From positions 1 to 64,000 of the forward strand of contig CANCDR010000001.1 of the NCBI GenBank assembly GCA_947374865.1: DNA of 64,000 nucleotides. The letters run 5' to 3'. The position numbers and the translations under genes were made by a program. Numbering within the stretch: position 1 is the stretch's first letter; every line of letters starts with the position of its first letter. Origin of the DNA: Oxalobacteraceae bacterium. Its GTDB lineage: Bacteria > Pseudomonadota > Gammaproteobacteria > Burkholderiales > Burkholderiaceae_D. Shown piece by piece: positions 53,376 through 64,000 of this stretch. The notes below the pieces were generated by a model. That model saw only the letters and a list, made by a program, of their open reading frames with translations, was not told the origin of the DNA and made no database searches.

Positions 53376-54671
53376 TTACAAATAATTTGGTACCAGGCAG
53401 TGCTTGTGTTCGATGTGGTATTCAAATTCTTCACGATAGTTCTTGATGAATGCACGGACTGGCATCGCAGCAGCATCACCCAGCGCGCAGATGGTGCGGC
53501 CCTGAATGTTGTCGGCGATCGAGTTGAGCATATCGAGGTCATCCGCCCTGCCCTGTCCGTGTTCGATTCGGTGCACCATGCGATATAACCAGCCGGTACC
53601 TTCGCGGCATGGCGTACATTGGCCGCAGGACTCTTCGTAATAAAAATACGATAAGCGCAAAAGCGACTTGACCATGCATCGCGTTTCATCCATCACGATC
53701 ACGGCGCCCGAACCGAGCATCGAACCGGCTTTGGCGATCGAATCGTAGTCCATATCGGTGGCCATCATGACGTCACCGGTCAGCACCGGCATTGAGGATC
53801 CGCCTGGAATCACTGCCTTGATCTTTTTCCCATCACGCATGCCGCCTGCCAGTTCTAGCAAGGTCGCAAAAGGTGTACCGAGCGGGACTTCATAATTACC
53901 TGGCTTGGCCACGTCACCCGACATCGAGAAAATCTTCGTACCACCGTTGTTCGGCTTACCCAGCGCAGCATACGCTTCGCCACCCATTTGCATTACAAAC
54001 GGCACGGCAGCAAAGGTTTCGGTGTTATTGATCGTCGTTGGTTTGCCATACAGGCCAAAGCTGGCCGGGAATGGCGGCTTGTAGCGTGGCTGACCTTTTT
54101 TACCTTCAAGCGATTCCAGCAAGGCTGTTTCTTCGCCGCAGATATAGGCACCAAAACCGTGGAAGGCATGCAGCTGAAAATGAAAGCCCGAACCCATGAT
54201 GGCGTCACCGAGAAAGCCGGCCGCGCGGGCTTCTTCCAGCGCTTCTTCGAAACGATCGTAGTCGGCCCAGATCTCGCCGTGAATGTAGTTATAGCCGACC
54301 GTAATGCCCATGGCATAAGCGCCAATGGCCATGCCTTCAATCAGGGCGTGCGGGTTATAACGAATGATGTCACGATCCTTGAACGTGCCTGGTTCGCCTT
54401 CGTCGGTATTACAGACGAGGTATTTTTGACCGGGAAACTGACGCGGCATGAAGCTCCACTTTAAGCCCGTCGGAAAGCCGGCACCGCCACGACCACGCAG
54501 GGAGGAGGCCTTCAGTTCGGCGATCACCTGTTCGGGCGTAATTTTGTCGTTGAGGATGCGCTTGAGCGCTTCGTAGCCACCGCGCTTGACGTAATCGGCC
54601 AAGTGCCAGTTCTGGCCATCGAGACCCGCGAGAATCAGCGGTTTGATATGACGTGTATGCAGACTGGTCAT
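53376..54671 (-). CDS. nuoF: NADH-quinone oxidoreductase subunit F
   Basis: 431 residues; binds NADH, FMN and cluster N3. [18 protein letters not shown] and [15 protein letters not shown] are the nucleotide sites; [28 protein letters not shown] follows; the [4Fe-4S] ligands are in [15 protein letters not shown] with a fourth cysteine in [11 protein letters not shown]. Overlaps the nuoE stop by four bases. Confidence 0.98.
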   Translation of the reverse strand: MTSLHTRHIKPLILAGLDGQNWHLADYVKRGGYEALKRILNDKITPEQVIAELKASSLRGRGGAGFPTGLKWSFMPRQFPGQKYLVCNTDEGEPGTFKDRDIIRYNPHALIEGMAIGAYAMGITVGYNYIHGEIWADYDRFEEALEEARAAGFLGDAIMGSGFHFQLHAFHGFGAYICGEETALLESLEGKKGQPRYKPPFPASFGLYGKPTTINNTETFAAVPFVMQMGGEAYAALGKPNNGGTKIFSMSGDVAKPGNYEVPLGTPFATLLELAGGMRDGKKIKAVIPGGSSMPVLTGDVMMATDMDYDSIAKAGSMLGSGAVIVMDETRCMVKSLLRLSYFYYEESCGQCTPCREGTGWLYRMVHRIEHGQGRADDLDMLNSIADNIQGRTICALGDAAAMPVRAFIKNYREEFEYHIEHKHCLVPNYL

Positions 54672-55147
54672 TTGCTTAACTCCTCAACCAGCGCATCAAT
54701 TTTTGCATCCGACATCATGCTGCACATGCGTTTGTTATTCACTAGCATTACCGGCGCGTCACCACAGGCGCCCATGCATTCACCTTCAACCAGCGTGAAC
54801 TGATCGTCAGCCGTGGTCTGCTTGTAATCGATGCCCAATTTATGTTTCAGATAATGCGCTGCCTTCTCGCCGCCGGACAAGGCACAGGGCAGATTGGTGC
54901 AGACAGAGATCTTGAATTTGCCGACCGGTGTGGTGTGGTACATGTTGTAGAAAGTAGCGACTTCCTGCACCGCGACCGCAGGCATGCCGAGGTAATCGGC
55001 CACTTCCTGCATGACTTCCGGCATCAGCCAGCGGGTTTCATCCTGCGCAATAGCGAGCGCCGCCATCACCGCCGACTGCTTCTGGTCGGCAGGGAATTTG
55101 GCGACCTCGCGGTCTATTTTTTTATACGCTTGCTCTGATAACAGCAT
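54668..55147 (-). CDS. nuoE: NADH-quinone oxidoreductase subunit E
   Basis: 159 residues, thioredoxin-like fold with [2Fe-2S] cluster N1a. Ligands are in [11 protein letters not shown] (C-x4-C; about 92-97) and [11 protein letters not shown] (C-x3-C; about 133-137). [19 protein letters not shown] is the conserved amino-terminal helix region. A 92-base spacer with a short hexamer repeat (GCTTAY, 55183-55206) separates it from nuoD. Confidence 0.98.
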   Translation of the reverse strand: MLLSEQAYKKIDREVAKFPADQKQSAVMAALAIAQDETRWLMPEVMQEVADYLGMPAVAVQEVATFYNMYHTTPVGKFKISVCTNLPCALSGGEKAAHYLKHKLGIDYKQTTADDQFTLVEGECMGACGDAPVMLVNNKRMCSMMSDAKIDALVEELSK

Positions 55148-55239
55148 TATCGATGCCTCAATGAATGACTCTTGCGAATGACGCTTATGCTTACGCTTAC
55201 GCTTAACTTCTTTAACTTTTTACTGACCCAACCCTGCCT

Positions 55240-56493
55240 CTACCGATCAATCTCGCCGAACACGATGTCCTGGGTACCAATGATGGTCACGGCATCGGCG
55301 ATCATATGCCCCTTGGCCATTTCATCGAGTCCCTGCAGATGCGGAAAGCCCGGCGCACGGATCTTCAGACGATAAGGCTTATTGGCGCCATCCGACAGCA
55401 AATAAATACCAAACTCGCCTTTCGGATGCTCCACCGCAGCATACGCTTCACCGGGCGGCACGTGAAAGCCCTCGGTAAAGAGTTTGAAGTGGTGAATCAG
55501 TTCTTCCATGTTCGACTTCATGTCCACGCGTGACGGCGGCGCGACCTTGTGATTCGAGGTCATGACCGGACCCGGATTATTGCGTAGCCATTCAACGCAT
55601 TGCTTGATAATGCGATTGGACTGACGCATTTCTTCCACGCGCACCAGATAGCGGTCGTAACAGTCGCCGTTGGTGCCGACAGGGATATCAAAATCGAGTA
55701 AGTCGTAGACTTCATACGGCTGCTTCTTGCGTAAATCCCATTCAATGCCAGAACCACGCAACATGGCGCCGGTAAACCCCATCGCCTTGGCTCGCTCGGG
55801 AGATACCACGCCGATACCGACCAGACGCTGTTTCCAGATCCGGTTATCGGTCAGCAGCGTTTCATATTCGTCGACGTAGCCAGGGAAGCGATTGGTGAAG
55901 TCTTCGATAAAATCAAGCACCGAACCTTCGCGATTTTTGTTGAGCTCAGAAATCGCCTTGGCGTTACGGATTAGCGATGCTTTATGCTTAGGCATGGCAT
56001 CTGGCAGATCGCGGTAAACGCCACCTGGACGATAGTAGGCTGCGTGCAAACGTGCGCCAGACACAGCTTCGTAGACGTCCATCAAATCTTCACGCTCACG
56101 GAAAGCGTACAGAAACACCGCCATCGCGCCGACGTCAAGCGCATGCGCGCCAAGCCACAATAAATGATTCAGGATGCGCGTGATTTCATCGAACATCACA
56201 CGAATGTATTGCGCCCGCAGGGGTACTTCGAGCTGCAGTAATTTTTCAATCGCCATCACATAGGCATGCTCATTACACATCATCGACACGTAGTCGAGAC
56301 GATCCATGTACGGAACGGACTGCAGATAGGTTTTTTGTTCGGCCAGCTTTTCGGTGCCGCGATGGAGCAGACCGATGTGCGGATCGGCGCGCTGAATCAC
56401 TTCGCCGTCGAGTTCAAGCACGAGTCGTAACACACCATGCGCCGCCGGATGCTGCGGACCAAAGTTGAGGGTGTAGTTCTTAATTTGAGCCAT
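55240..56493 (-). CDS. nuoD: NADH-quinone oxidoreductase subunit D
   Basis: 417 residues, 49-kDa-type subunit forming the quinone site with NuoB. Conserved loop [22 protein letters not shown] with the quinone-contacting His, then [24 protein letters not shown] with the key tyrosine region nearby and DIVFGEIDR at the end. Its start overlaps the nuoC stop by one base. C and D are separate here, unlike the fused NuoCD of E. coli. Confidence 0.98.
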   Translation of the reverse strand: MAQIKNYTLNFGPQHPAAHGVLRLVLELDGEVIQRADPHIGLLHRGTEKLAEQKTYLQSVPYMDRLDYVSMMCNEHAYVMAIEKLLQLEVPLRAQYIRVMFDEITRILNHLLWLGAHALDVGAMAVFLYAFREREDLMDVYEAVSGARLHAAYYRPGGVYRDLPDAMPKHKASLIRNAKAISELNKNREGSVLDFIEDFTNRFPGYVDEYETLLTDNRIWKQRLVGIGVVSPERAKAMGFTGAMLRGSGIEWDLRKKQPYEVYDLLDFDIPVGTNGDCYDRYLVRVEEMRQSNRIIKQCVEWLRNNPGPVMTSNHKVAPPSRVDMKSNMEELIHHFKLFTEGFHVPPGEAYAAVEHPKGEFGIYLLSDGANKPYRLKIRAPGFPHLQGLDEMAKGHMIADAVTIIGTQDIVFGEIDR

Positions 56494-57089
56494 TATTTAA
56501 TCCCGTACTGTTCTTCACGAATCACGCGCGGCGTAATTTCACGCGGCTCGATCGTCACAGGTTGGTAAATGACGCGCTTTTGCTCGGGGTCGTAGCGCAT
56601 CTCGACATAGCCGGAAACCGGGAAATCCTTGCGGAACGGATGACCGATAAAACCGTAATCGGTGAGGATGCGCCGCAAATCGTTATGGCCATCAAACAGA
56701 ATGCCAAAGAAGTCGAAAGCTTCGCGCTCATACCAGTTTGCGCTCGACCACAGATCGGTCAGCGAGGCCAGCAAAGGCATCTCGTCATCCGCTGCAAAGA
56801 CCCGCACCCGCACGCGCCAGTTATGCTCAATCGACAGCAGATGGCACACCACTGCAAAGCGTGCGCCTTCCCAGCTACCGTCGCCGTAGGTGGAATAATC
56901 CACGCCGGCCAGATCGATCAGTTCTTCGAAGCGCAGATCAGCGTGATCACGCAAGACGCGCATGGCCGGCAGATAATTGGCCGCATCAACGATGACGGTG
57001 ACTTCGCCCAGGGCGACAGTCAGGCTTTTAATATGCGCACCCAAGGCATTGTGCAGGGCGGCTTCGAGGCGTTCTAGTTTGGTCATCAT
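56493..57089 (-). CDS. nuoC: NADH-quinone oxidoreductase subunit C
   Basis: 198 residues, 30-kDa-type subunit. Signature [39 protein letters not shown] is complete (about 120-160). Structural subunit next to NuoD; no cofactor. Begins 6 bases after the nuoB stop. Confidence 0.98.
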   Translation of the reverse strand: MMTKLERLEAALHNALGAHIKSLTVALGEVTVIVDAANYLPAMRVLRDHADLRFEELIDLAGVDYSTYGDGSWEGARFAVVCHLLSIEHNWRVRVRVFAADDEMPLLASLTDLWSSANWYEREAFDFFGILFDGHNDLRRILTDYGFIGHPFRKDFPVSGYVEMRYDPEQKRVIYQPVTIEPREITPRVIREEQYGIK

Positions 57090-57095
57090 GGTCTG

Positions 57096-57572
57096 TTAGC
57101 GCGCAATGGTGTTGGTACGCTTGATCTTGTTTTGCAGCTGCATGATGCCGTACAAAAGCGCTTCCGCTGTTGGCGGACAGCCTGGCACATACACATCGAC
57201 TGGCACGATGCGGTCGCAGCCGCGCACCACCGAGTAAGAATAATGATAATAGCCGCCGCCATTAGCGCACGAACCCATCGACAAGACCCAGCGTGGCTCG
57301 GCCATCTGGTCATAGACTTTGCGTAATGCCGGGGCCATTTTGTTACACAGCGTGCCAGCCACGATCATCAGATCCGACTGCCGCGGTGAGGGGCGAAACA
57401 CCACGCCAAAACGATCCAGATCGTAACGCGAAGCGCCCGCATGCATCATCTCGACGGCGCAGCAGGCCAGACCAAAGGTCATTGGCCAGAGCGAACCTGT
57501 ACGTGTCCAGTTGATCAGCTTATCGGCTGTCGTGGTCACAAAACCTTCGTTTAATACGCCTTCAATTGACAT
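57096..57572 (-). CDS. nuoB: NADH-quinone oxidoreductase subunit B
   Basis: 158 residues; carries cluster N2, which passes electrons to quinone. Ligands: the vicinal pair in [11 protein letters not shown], then GSCANGGG and the C-terminal [37 protein letters not shown] is the typical core. Lies 3 bases after the nuoA stop. Confidence 0.98.
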   Translation of the reverse strand: MSIEGVLNEGFVTTTADKLINWTRTGSLWPMTFGLACCAVEMMHAGASRYDLDRFGVVFRPSPRQSDLMIVAGTLCNKMAPALRKVYDQMAEPRWVLSMGSCANGGGYYHYSYSVVRGCDRIVPVDVYVPGCPPTAEALLYGIMQLQNKIKRTNTIAR

Positions 57573-57575
57573 AGC

Positions 57576-57935
57576 TCATTCCCAGTCAAGGGCACCTTTC
57601 TTCCAGATATACCAAAATCCCACGATGAACTCGGCAATGAAAGCGAGCATCACGAGCATGCCAGCCATTCCAAGGTCGCGCATGGCGACACCCCAGGGAA
57701 AGAAAAACGCCGTTTCAAGATCGAACAAAATAAACAGGATCGCCACGAGGTAGTAGCGCACGTCAAACTTCATCCGCGCATCTTCAAAGGCCTCAAAGCC
57801 GCATTCGTAGGGGGATAGCTTGGCATCGTCAGGATTATGCGGCGCGAGGATGCGGCCGAGAATTTGTGGCACCACACCGACGGCAATGCCAATGAGGATG
57901 AAGAGCAGGACTGGAAAATAATTTTCGAGGTTCAT
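57576..57935 (-). CDS. nuoA: NADH-quinone oxidoreductase subunit A
   Basis: 119 residues from the ATG at 57935 ([13 protein letters not shown]), the usual NuoA start; the open frame to 58031 adds 32 atypical residues. Three membrane helices with the family loop [22 protein letters not shown], including the Cys that moves during the active/deactive change in related enzymes. First nuo gene; its promoter should lie between it and the tRNA-Leu terminator at 58158. Confidence 0.98.
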   Translation of the reverse strand: MNLENYFPVLLFILIGIAVGVVPQILGRILAPHNPDDAKLSPYECGFEAFEDARMKFDVRYYLVAILFILFDLETAFFFPWGVAMRDLGMAGMLVMLAFIAEFIVGFWYIWKKGALDWE

Positions 57936-58157
57936 CGCGTGAGCCAAATTGACCGGTAAATAATAAGATGGATCGGATAACTTTTTAATTCCGCCGCAGA
58001 TGGTACACCAGATACGCCTTTCCTGAATCAAACACAGGTAATCGATGCTGAAGCCGCTCTGCAGCGCCCTGCGCTAGGCCTTATTGGGGCGCACTCCGTA
58101 TTATTTAATACGATATAAGCACATGACAAACTGCGTTATTCATTGCGTTATTGCGGC

Positions 58158-58189
58158 AAAAAGCCAGCGCGGACTATCCTTTGCTGGCT
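58158..58189 (-). terminator. Terminator of the tRNA-Leu gene
   Basis: On the minus strand AGCCAGC and GCTGGCT pair around a 14-base loop and run into five Ts. It begins 12 bases after the tRNA end and separates it from the nuo promoter region. Confidence 0.8.
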
Positions 58190-58200
58190 CTTCTTACTTC

Positions 58201-58285
58201 TGGTGCCGACGGCGAGACTCGAACTCGCACAGCTTTCGCCACTACCCCCTCAAGATAGCGTGTCTACCAATTTCACCACGTCGGC
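58201..58285 (-). tRNA. tRNA-Leu (anticodon GAG)
   Basis: 85 bases with encoded CCA and a long class II variable arm (about GTGGCGAAAGCTGT). The acceptor stem pairs GCCGACG with CGTCGGC. The anticodon arm CTATC-TTGAGGG-GGTAG gives GAG (leucine, codons CUC/CUU). A tRNA-Leu between secG and nuoA is a common betaproteobacterial arrangement. Confidence 0.97.
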
Positions 58286-58369
58286 TTAAGTCGTCTATTT
58301 TAACCTGCTTTGACACCTTTGTTCAATGAACAATTGCAGTAATGAATGCACTTTACGTCGCAGACGGCG

Positions 58370-58747
58370 TTATTTCGGAATCTGATTTGGCGCCTCGGCT
58401 GCCTTCGTCTCGGCGGCGGGCTTTTCTGCACCAGGAATCACCGCGGCAGGGGCCGTAATGACAGCGGCTGCAGGCAGATTATCCATCACGCCGGAAGTCG
58501 ATGCCGTATGACGTCCGCCCAAAAATGCCAGGGCCAGCGTCGCGCCAAAGAAGATGGCGGCGGCAAAGCCGGTCGACTTGGACAGAAAGTTCGACGATCC
58601 GGTCGCACCAAACAGACTGCCCGAGGCGCCGGAACCGAATGCCGCGCCCATGTCGGCACCTTTACCGTGCTGAAGCAGAACCAGACCGATGATGGTGAGG
58701 GCCGATAAGACCTGGATGGCGACGATGATGGTGAGGATGGTATTCAT
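58370..58747 (-). CDS. secG: Protein-export membrane protein SecG
   Basis: 125 residues. Two membrane helices (about 5-24 and 50-72) with the family segment VLLQHGKGADMGAAFGSGASGSLFGATGSSNFLSK between them. Accessory subunit of the SecYEG channel. The Ala/Pro-rich tail (AAAVITAPAAVIPGAEKPAAETKAAEAP) is longer than the E. coli one but such tails are common in this order. AGGA precedes the start. Follows tpiA on the same strand. Confidence 0.96.
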   Translation of the reverse strand: MNTILTIIVAIQVLSALTIIGLVLLQHGKGADMGAAFGSGASGSLFGATGSSNFLSKSTGFAAAIFFGATLALAFLGGRHTASTSGVMDNLPAAAVITAPAAVIPGAEKPAAETKAAEAPNQIPK

Positions 58748-58900
58748 TTTTTATTTCCTAGTTTCAGATTCAAGCAGATTCAATAAAATTCAATAAAATT
58801 CGTGGGCGGCAGTATTTCGAGCGCCAAATTCGCTTAGTGTTTCATTCGGCGGCTGATTCAGTAGCGCACTTCCTCAATTACTTGATGCTCACCTCATTGT

Positions 58901-59698
58901 TCACTTCGTTACTGCCGAAGCTGCCGCAATGATGGCTAAAAAATCAGCCGCCTTGAGCGCCGCACCACCGATCAGACCACCGTCAATATCGGCCATGGCC
59001 ATCAGTTCGGCGGCATTTTCCGGCTTCATGCTGCCGCCGTACAAAATGCGGACTGTCATACCCTGCTGCGCATGGCGCGCGACCAGCATGGCGCGCAACA
59101 TGGCATGGACTTCCTGCGCCATCTCTGGCGTGGCTGTTTTGCCGGTGCCGATCGCCCACACAGGCTCGTAGGCCACGACCAGCTTACCGACTTGATCTGC
59201 CGGCAAAACGTCGAGCAGCGCAGCTAATTGCGTACCAACGATCGCATTGGTCTGGCCAGCCTCACGTTGTGCGAGCGTCTCGCCAACACAGATAATCGGT
59301 GTCAGGCCAGCAGCTAAAGCCTGCAGCGCCTTTTGCGCTACCTGCGCATTGGTCTCAGCATACCCGGCACGGCGTTCCGAATGGCCGACAATAACGTAAG
59401 CGCAGCCCAGTTCGTGCAACATGGATGCCGCAGTGTCACCCGTGAAGGCGCCGGCTGTTTGAGCCGACACATCCTGACCACCCAAGGCAATCGGGCCACC
59501 CGCCAGCAAAGCCTGACACTGTGCCAGATAGGGTGCCGGCACACAGACGGCGATATCGCAGTCTGCCTGAACAGACACAGCGGGAGTTTTCGACTGCATT
59601 GGCAACTGAATTGCCGACTGAATTTGCGACAGCAAGGCAGCATTAGCAGCCAGACTGCCATTCATTTTCCAGTTACCGGCGACAAATTTACGGCGCAT
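58901..59698 (-). CDS. tpiA: Triose-phosphate isomerase
   Basis: 265 residues from the ATG at 59698 ([15 protein letters not shown]); the open frame to 59746 adds unlikely residues. Interconverts dihydroxyacetone phosphate and glyceraldehyde 3-phosphate. Catalytic Lys in NWKMNG (about 11), His in GHSERR and Glu in [12 protein letters not shown], plus the phosphate loop GGSMKPENA. About 15 residues ([20 protein letters not shown]) after the first helix exceed the E. coli enzyme's loop. Upstream of secG on the same strand. Confidence 0.97.
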   Translation of the reverse strand: MRRKFVAGNWKMNGSLAANAALLSQIQSAIQLPMQSKTPAVSVQADCDIAVCVPAPYLAQCQALLAGGPIALGGQDVSAQTAGAFTGDTAASMLHELGCAYVIVGHSERRAGYAETNAQVAQKALQALAAGLTPIICVGETLAQREAGQTNAIVGTQLAALLDVLPADQVGKLVVAYEPVWAIGTGKTATPEMAQEVHAMLRAMLVARHAQQGMTVRILYGGSMKPENAAELMAMADIDGGLIGGAALKAADFLAIIAAASAVTK

Positions 59699-59822
59699 GC
59701 ATTTCCAATTGGGTATTGAGCCCGCTATTCTAGCCCGGCAGGCCAAGTACGGTCAAACTGCGGCGGCATTCAAGCCGCATTCAACCACTATATTTCTGGT
59801 GCTCGACGGTATCAAGTCGACT

Positions 59823-60803
59823 TTAAGCGACCGTGAGCACGATTTTACCCACATGTAAGCTACTCTCCATTAGCGTATGCGCTGCCGCAGCTTGCTCAAA
59901 TGGAAACGTTTTATAAATCACCGGCTTGATCTTACCGCTTTCGAGTAGCGGCCAGACATGTTTGATCAGCTTGGCCACGATGGCCGCCTTGAAAGCGATC
60001 GGCCTTGGGCGCAGCGTTGAACCGGTGACCGTCAGCCGGCGCCGCAGCAGCTGCCCCATATCGAGCTCGGCCCGGGCGCCGCCGAGCAAGGCGATGATCG
60101 CCAGCCGTCCGTCGTCAGCCAGACATTTGATCTCGCGCGGCAGATAATCGCCGCCCACCATATCGAGGATCACATCAACACCGCGTCCACCGGTCGCCTC
60201 TTTCACCACCGTGACGAAATCTTCCGTGCGGTAGTTAATGCCGCGCACCGCACCCAGCGTTTCACAGGCGCGGGCTTTTTCTTCTGAGCCGGCGGTAGCA
60301 AATACACGGTGACCCAATGCCGTCGCCAGCTGAATCGCCGTCACCCCAATGCCGGAGGTACCGCCTTGCACCAGCAAGGTTTCGTCGCCGCTTAATCCGA
60401 CGCGGTCGAACACATTGCTCCAGACCGTAAAAAATGTCTCTGGCAGCGAGGCGGCCTCCACCGCGCTCAGCCCCTTGGGAATCGGTAAGCACTGCGCCAG
60501 CGGGGCGGCGCAAAATTGTGCATAACCCCCGCCCTGCACCAGTGCACAGACCAGGTCGCCGCGCTTGAATGTACTACCGCTCAGATCGCCATCAACGATT
60601 TCGCCCGCCACTTCCAGCCCGGGCAAATCGGAGGCGCCTGGTGGTACCGGGTAATTTCCCGTGCGCTGTAAAACGTCCGGTCGGTTAATACCAGCCGCCT
60701 GCACCTTGATCAGTACTTCGCCTGGTTTGAGGGTCGGCATGGGTCGTTCACACAGGACCAGAACTTCTGGTGCGCCGGGATGGGTGATTTCAATGGCTTG
60801 CAT
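59823..60803 (-). CDS. NAD(P)H-quinone oxidoreductase (zinc-independent MDR family)
   Basis: 326 residues from the ATG at 60803 (MQAIEITHPGAPEV); a reading to 60857 is unlikely. Medium-chain dehydrogenase/reductase of the PIG3/QOR type: GVNRP-like AAGINRPDVLQRTG, then VQGGTSGIGVTAIQLATALG as the NADPH site, and no structural or catalytic zinc cysteines. Reduces quinones or enones in a detoxifying role. A gene of this type between pnp and tpiA is usual in Burkholderiales. Confidence 0.93.
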   Translation of the reverse strand: MQAIEITHPGAPEVLVLCERPMPTLKPGEVLIKVQAAGINRPDVLQRTGNYPVPPGASDLPGLEVAGEIVDGDLSGSTFKRGDLVCALVQGGGYAQFCAAPLAQCLPIPKGLSAVEAASLPETFFTVWSNVFDRVGLSGDETLLVQGGTSGIGVTAIQLATALGHRVFATAGSEEKARACETLGAVRGINYRTEDFVTVVKEATGGRGVDVILDMVGGDYLPREIKCLADDGRLAIIALLGGARAELDMGQLLRRRLTVTGSTLRPRPIAFKAAIVAKLIKHVWPLLESGKIKPVIYKTFPFEQAAAAHTLMESSLHVGKIVLTVA

Positions 60804-60879
60804 GGCATGATCCGAATGAAAAAAGGAAACCGCATTGTACGCCAGTGCCGGGCGCACCAGTCAAAGGCTGGCGGACATA

Positions 60880-60916
60880 AAAAAACCGCCCGGGCGAACG
60901 CCGCGGGCGGTTTTTT
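60880..60916 (-). terminator. Terminator after pnp
   Basis: On the minus strand CCGCCCG and CGGGCGG form a G+C stem, extended by A/T pairs, ending in a T-run; six to seven A/T pairs flank both sides so it may also work in the other direction. It lies 18 bases past the pnp stop. Confidence 0.92.
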
Positions 60917-60933
60917 AGGACTAACTCTGCTAC

Positions 60934-63063
60934 TTAGGCTGGCTGAACTGGCGCACCCGCTTCATCGGCAGCAGCGGCTTTCATCGACAGCTTCAAGCGA
61001 CCACGGTCATCGGTCTCAAGAACCTTGACGCGTACTGCCTGACCTTCTTTGAGGAAGTCAGCGACCGCATTCACGCGCTCATTGGCGATCTGGCTGATAT
61101 GCAGCAGACCGTCTTTGCCCGGAATGACTTGCACGATCGCGCCGAAGTCGAGCAGCTTGAGAACCACGCCGTCGTAGATCTTGCCTACTTCAACGGAGGC
61201 CGTCAGTTCTTCGATACGGCGTTTGGCTTCCTGGCCAGCGGCGGCATCTACCGACGCGATGGTCACGACGCCTTCGTCAGAGATATCGATCTGGGTACCG
61301 GTTTCTTCCGTCAGCGCACGAATCACCGCGCCGCCCTTGCCGATCACATCGCGGATTTTTTCCGGATTGATCTTGACCGTAATCAGACGTGGTGCGAAGT
61401 CCGACAGCTCGGTCTTCACATGCGGCATGGCTTCTTGCATTTTACCGAGGATATGAATACGGCCTTCTTTGGCTTGTGCCAAAGCGACCTGCATGATTTC
61501 CTTGGTGATGCCCTGGATTTTGATGTCCATCTGCAGCGCTGTAATACCATTTGCGGTACCCGCCACTTTAAAGTCCATGTCGCCCAGGTGATCTTCATCG
61601 CCAAGGATGTCGGACAAGACAGCGAACTTACCGCCTTCTTTAATCAGACCCATCGCGATACCGGCAACGTGCGACTTCATCGGCACGCCGGCATCCATCA
61701 GCGCCAGACAGCCACCGCAAACTGAGGCCATCGACGAAGAACCGTTCGACTCGGTGATTTCGGATACCAGACGCACGGAGTAGCTGAAATCTTCTGGTGC
61801 CGGCAAGGCAGCCAGCAAGGCCCGCTTGGCCAGACGGCCGTGACCGATTTCGCGCCGCTTTGGCGTACCAACGCGACCTGTTTCGCCAGTGGCAAACGGA
61901 GGCATATTGTAGTGCAGCATGAAGCGGTCACTGTACTCACCCATCAGGGCGTCGATCTTTTGCTCGTCACGTGCAGTACCGAGGGTCGCGATCACGAGCG
62001 CCTGTGTTTCACCACGGGTGAACAGGGCTGAGCCGTGGGTACGTGGCAGAACCGATGAACGAATCGAAATCGGCCGCACAGTGCGTGTATCACGACCATC
62101 GATACGCGGTTCGCCGTCGAGGATTTGTGAACGAACGATTTTGGCTTCCAGATCAAACATGATCGTGTTGACTTCTGCACTATCGACCGACGCAGCGCCA
62201 GTCGTGGCGGCATCGGCAGTCAGCGCAGCCATCACCGACGAGGTTGCTTCTTTCAGCTTGGCCGTACGTGCCTGTTTGTCTTTGGTCTGATACGCATCGC
62301 GCAGCTTGGCTTCGCCGAACTGGGTGACTTTGGCAATCAGGGCATCGTTCTTGGCAGGGGCTGTCCACTCAACTTCCGGCTTGCCACCATCGCGCACCAG
62401 TTCATGGATCGCATCAATGACCGCCTTCATTTGGGTATGACCAAATACCACGGCGCCGAGCATGATTTCTTCTGACAGTTCTTTGGCTTCCGATTCAACC
62501 ATCAGGACGGCTGCTTCAGTACCGGCGACGACCAGATCCATCTGCGAAGATTTGAGCTGGGTCGTGGTCGGGTTGAGCACAAACTGGCCATCGATATAAC
62601 CCACACGGGCTGCACCGACCGGGCCATCAAATGGAATACCGGCTACTGACAAAGCGGCAGATGCGCCAATCATGGCAGCGATATCCGGATCGATTTCCGG
62701 ATTGACTGACATGACATGAATGATGACCTGCACTTCGTTTAAATAACCTTCAGGGAACAAGGGACGGATCGGACGATCGATCAGTCGCGATGTCAGTGTT
62801 TCTTTTTCAGATGGACGGCCTTCACGCTTGAAGAAACCGCCGGGAATACGGCCTGCTGCATAGGTCTTTTCGAGATAATCGACTGTCAGGGGGAAGAAAT
62901 CCTGACCTGGCTTGGCATCCTTGCGAGCGACGACGGTCGCGAGCACGACGGTATCTTCAATCGATACCATTACGGCACCGGAAGCCTGGCGAGCGATTTC
63001 GCCGGTTTCAAGGGTGACCTGATGCTGGCCATATTGGAAGGTCTTGCTTACTTTATTGAACAC
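60934..63063 (-). CDS. pnp: Polyribonucleotide nucleotidyltransferase
   Basis: 709 residues, GTG start with AAGGA eight bases upstream. 3'-to-5' phosphorolytic exoribonuclease of the RNA degradosome and cold adaptation. Two RNase PH domains (about 1-220 and 310-550; [42 protein letters not shown]), then KH ([20 protein letters not shown]) and S1 ([32 protein letters not shown]). The gap to rpsO holds hairpins, as expected for the RNase III/PNPase autoregulated leader known in E. coli. Confidence 0.98.
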   Translation of the reverse strand: MFNKVSKTFQYGQHQVTLETGEIARQASGAVMVSIEDTVVLATVVARKDAKPGQDFFPLTVDYLEKTYAAGRIPGGFFKREGRPSEKETLTSRLIDRPIRPLFPEGYLNEVQVIIHVMSVNPEIDPDIAAMIGASAALSVAGIPFDGPVGAARVGYIDGQFVLNPTTTQLKSSQMDLVVAGTEAAVLMVESEAKELSEEIMLGAVVFGHTQMKAVIDAIHELVRDGGKPEVEWTAPAKNDALIAKVTQFGEAKLRDAYQTKDKQARTAKLKEATSSVMAALTADAATTGAASVDSAEVNTIMFDLEAKIVRSQILDGEPRIDGRDTRTVRPISIRSSVLPRTHGSALFTRGETQALVIATLGTARDEQKIDALMGEYSDRFMLHYNMPPFATGETGRVGTPKRREIGHGRLAKRALLAALPAPEDFSYSVRLVSEITESNGSSSMASVCGGCLALMDAGVPMKSHVAGIAMGLIKEGGKFAVLSDILGDEDHLGDMDFKVAGTANGITALQMDIKIQGITKEIMQVALAQAKEGRIHILGKMQEAMPHVKTELSDFAPRLITVKINPEKIRDVIGKGGAVIRALTEETGTQIDISDEGVVTIASVDAAAGQEAKRRIEELTASVEVGKIYDGVVLKLLDFGAIVQVIPGKDGLLHISQIANERVNAVADFLKEGQAVRVKVLETDDRGRLKLSMKAAAADEAGAPVQPA

Positions 63064-63182
63064 GGTGTTTCCTTTCTATTTTGCCGACAGATTTTCAGGA
63101 GCTGTCGTTCACCTCACAACAGATGGCAAAACCATCTCACTTCATTTGAACCGTACAAGGTGATACACGAATTACAAAAAAC

Positions 63183-63219
63183 AAAAAGCCCGTATCAGCA
63201 AGCTGACACAGGCATTTTT
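63183..63219 (-). terminator. Terminator between rpsO and pnp
   Basis: On the minus strand GCCTGTGTCAGC pairs over twelve positions (two wobble) with GCTGATACGGGC and runs into TTTTTGT. Equivalent to the rpsO t1 terminator of E. coli, with read-through into pnp. Confidence 0.85.
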
Positions 63220-63247
63220 GCGGTGCATAGCCAGAGGGCCAAGCAGA

Positions 63248-63517
63248 TTACTTACGCAAGCCGAGTTTTTCGATCAATGAACGATAGCGGGTCGCGTCTT
63301 TGCCCTTCAGATAGGACAATAAACTTTTACGACGATTGACCATCATGATCAGACCGCGACGTGAATGGTGATCCTTGGCGTGTGCCTTGAAATGGCCATT
63401 CAGTTCATTGATACGTGCAGTCAGCAGAGCGACTTGCACTTCAGGAGAGCCAGTGTCATTCAGACCACGTGCATTGTCCGCGATAATCGCGGCTTTGTTG
63501 ATTTGTTCGACAGTCAT
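63248..63517 (-). CDS. rpsO: 30S ribosomal protein S15
   Basis: 89 residues, standard length. Primary 16S rRNA binder needed for platform assembly. Family segments [53 protein letters not shown] are intact. AAAGG lies eight bases before the ATG. The conserved rpsO-pnp pair is complete. The 276 bases upstream carry no further gene that I can see. Confidence 0.99.
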   Translation of the reverse strand: MTVEQINKAAIIADNARGLNDTGSPEVQVALLTARINELNGHFKAHAKDHHSRRGLIMMVNRRKSLLSYLKGKDATRYRSLIEKLGLRK

Positions 63518-63793
63518 AACAGCCTTTCACATGCGGTCAGCGGAGCGGTAAAACAGCCCCAATCACCGTGAGTTTGCATAATTGCAGTCCACCCTCAGAT
63601 AGGGCAGCACAAAATTATAGCGCAATTGCGTGGATAACTCAAACGGGCTGACGGACGAAATAAACAAGACTGCAGAATGAATCACTGTATGGCCAATAGA
63701 ATGCCCAAAAAAAACGGCGGCGCCATCACATTAATTTATGAAACGATCAATATACGATCAAGACCATGTAAAAATAACATGCTCAAAATGGCA

Positions 63794-64000
63794 TTATTTT
63801 TTTGCCAGCGAGGGTGATTTTGTCGGCTTGGGTAAAAATCGCACCAGCATCGCCAGGTAAGTCGTCAAGCACACCAGCGCAATGCCCTGCTTCTGCAGTT
63901 GGGTAAATTCAGCCTGGCTGGGCAGGCTGAAATACTGGAATTGCGACAGATTCTGCGTCTGCAAAACAGGCGCATGCCCCTGTTCCAATTCACGCAAGAG
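63794..64000 (-). CDS. C-terminal fragment of an unrecognised protein (runs off the window)
   Basis: The frame is open to the window edge, so the start lies beyond it. The visible 68 or so residues include a Gln-rich stretch (LQTQNLSQFQYF), one hydrophobic segment that could span the membrane (GIALVCLTTYLAMLVRFL) and a basic tail (PKPTKSPSLAKK). No family recognised. Confidence 0.5.
   Translation of the reverse strand, partial: LLRELEQGHAPVLQTQNLSQFQYFSLPSQAEFTQLQKQGIALVCLTTYLAMLVRFLPKPTKSPSLAKK

Noticed and set aside
55183-55206. Hexamer run (GCTTAY, four units) between nuoE and nuoD.
   Set aside because: Too short to be more than a slippage product, and not near a start or a recognisable site.
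59904-59911. A fourth AAACGTTT palindrome.
   Set aside because: It lies inside the coding sequence of the quinone oxidoreductase, far from the locus, with different flanks. An 8-base match is expected by chance about once per 65 kb.

Overview
The window is ordinary chromosome of a betaproteobacterium. The contiguous nuoABCDEFGHIJKLMN operon followed by a DUF2818 gene and a Nudix gene, the thrS-infC-rpmI-rplT-pheST-ihfA-merR block, and the tpiA-secG-tRNA-Leu-nuoA order all point to Burkholderiales. Moderate G+C and protein style suggest an Oxalobacteraceae member (Undibacterium-like), but species cannot be fixed from sequence alone. Most genes lie on the minus strand.

Positions 1-12000 are accessory. 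An aldo/keto reductase and a 5-carboxymethyl-2-hydroxymuconate isomerase-like gene come first. Then follows a compact polyuronide locus: an exported helical lyase-like protein of unassigned family, a LacI regulator, two exported sulfatases, a DUF1961 (YesU-like) protein, a PL6-type lyase (alginate lyase/chondroitinase-B fold) and a uronate dehydrogenase. Three AAACGTTT operator-like palindromes lie upstream of every outward transcription unit, so the LacI protein probably controls the whole set. Near-identical long palindromes (family A) flank the locus at 1556 and 11906, and a third supplies the stop codon of the aldo/keto reductase. I infer a sulfated uronate-polymer degradation module. No transporter, TonB receptor, unsaturated-uronyl hydrolase or sulfatase-maturing enzyme is visible here.

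Positions 12000-18600 carry acyl-CoA metabolism: two glutathione transferases, an aminoglycoside-phosphotransferase-like kinase next to an acyl-CoA dehydrogenase (the two halves of eukaryotic ACAD10/11), and a pimeloyl-CoA-dehydrogenase-like large/small subunit pair. Positions 18600-23550 hold small or regulatory genes, including a 1058-residue ATPase/TPR/BTAD regulator.

Positions 23500-31500 are the translation operon. Here infC appears to start at an AUA codon, hairpins that look like terminators precede thrS and pheS, and two tandem copies of a second palindrome family (B) lie between infC and rpmI. Positions 31600-42050 hold a small lipoprotein, a two-gene micro-operon of tiny proteins, tRNA-Val(GAC), relA, and ketone-body/PHB genes (3-hydroxybutyrate dehydrogenase, CoA-transferase subunits A and B), then a PAS-LuxR regulator, an SDR and ETF-ubiquinone oxidoreductase.

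Positions 42050-58000 are the complete complex I operon, with strong intercistronic hairpins at nuoK-nuoL and a family B palindrome at nuoH-nuoI. Positions 58000-64000 hold tRNA-Leu(GAG), secG, tpiA, a quinone oxidoreductase, pnp and rpsO, and the cut-off end of one unrecognised gene. No CRISPR array, prophage, insertion sequence or transposase gene was seen.
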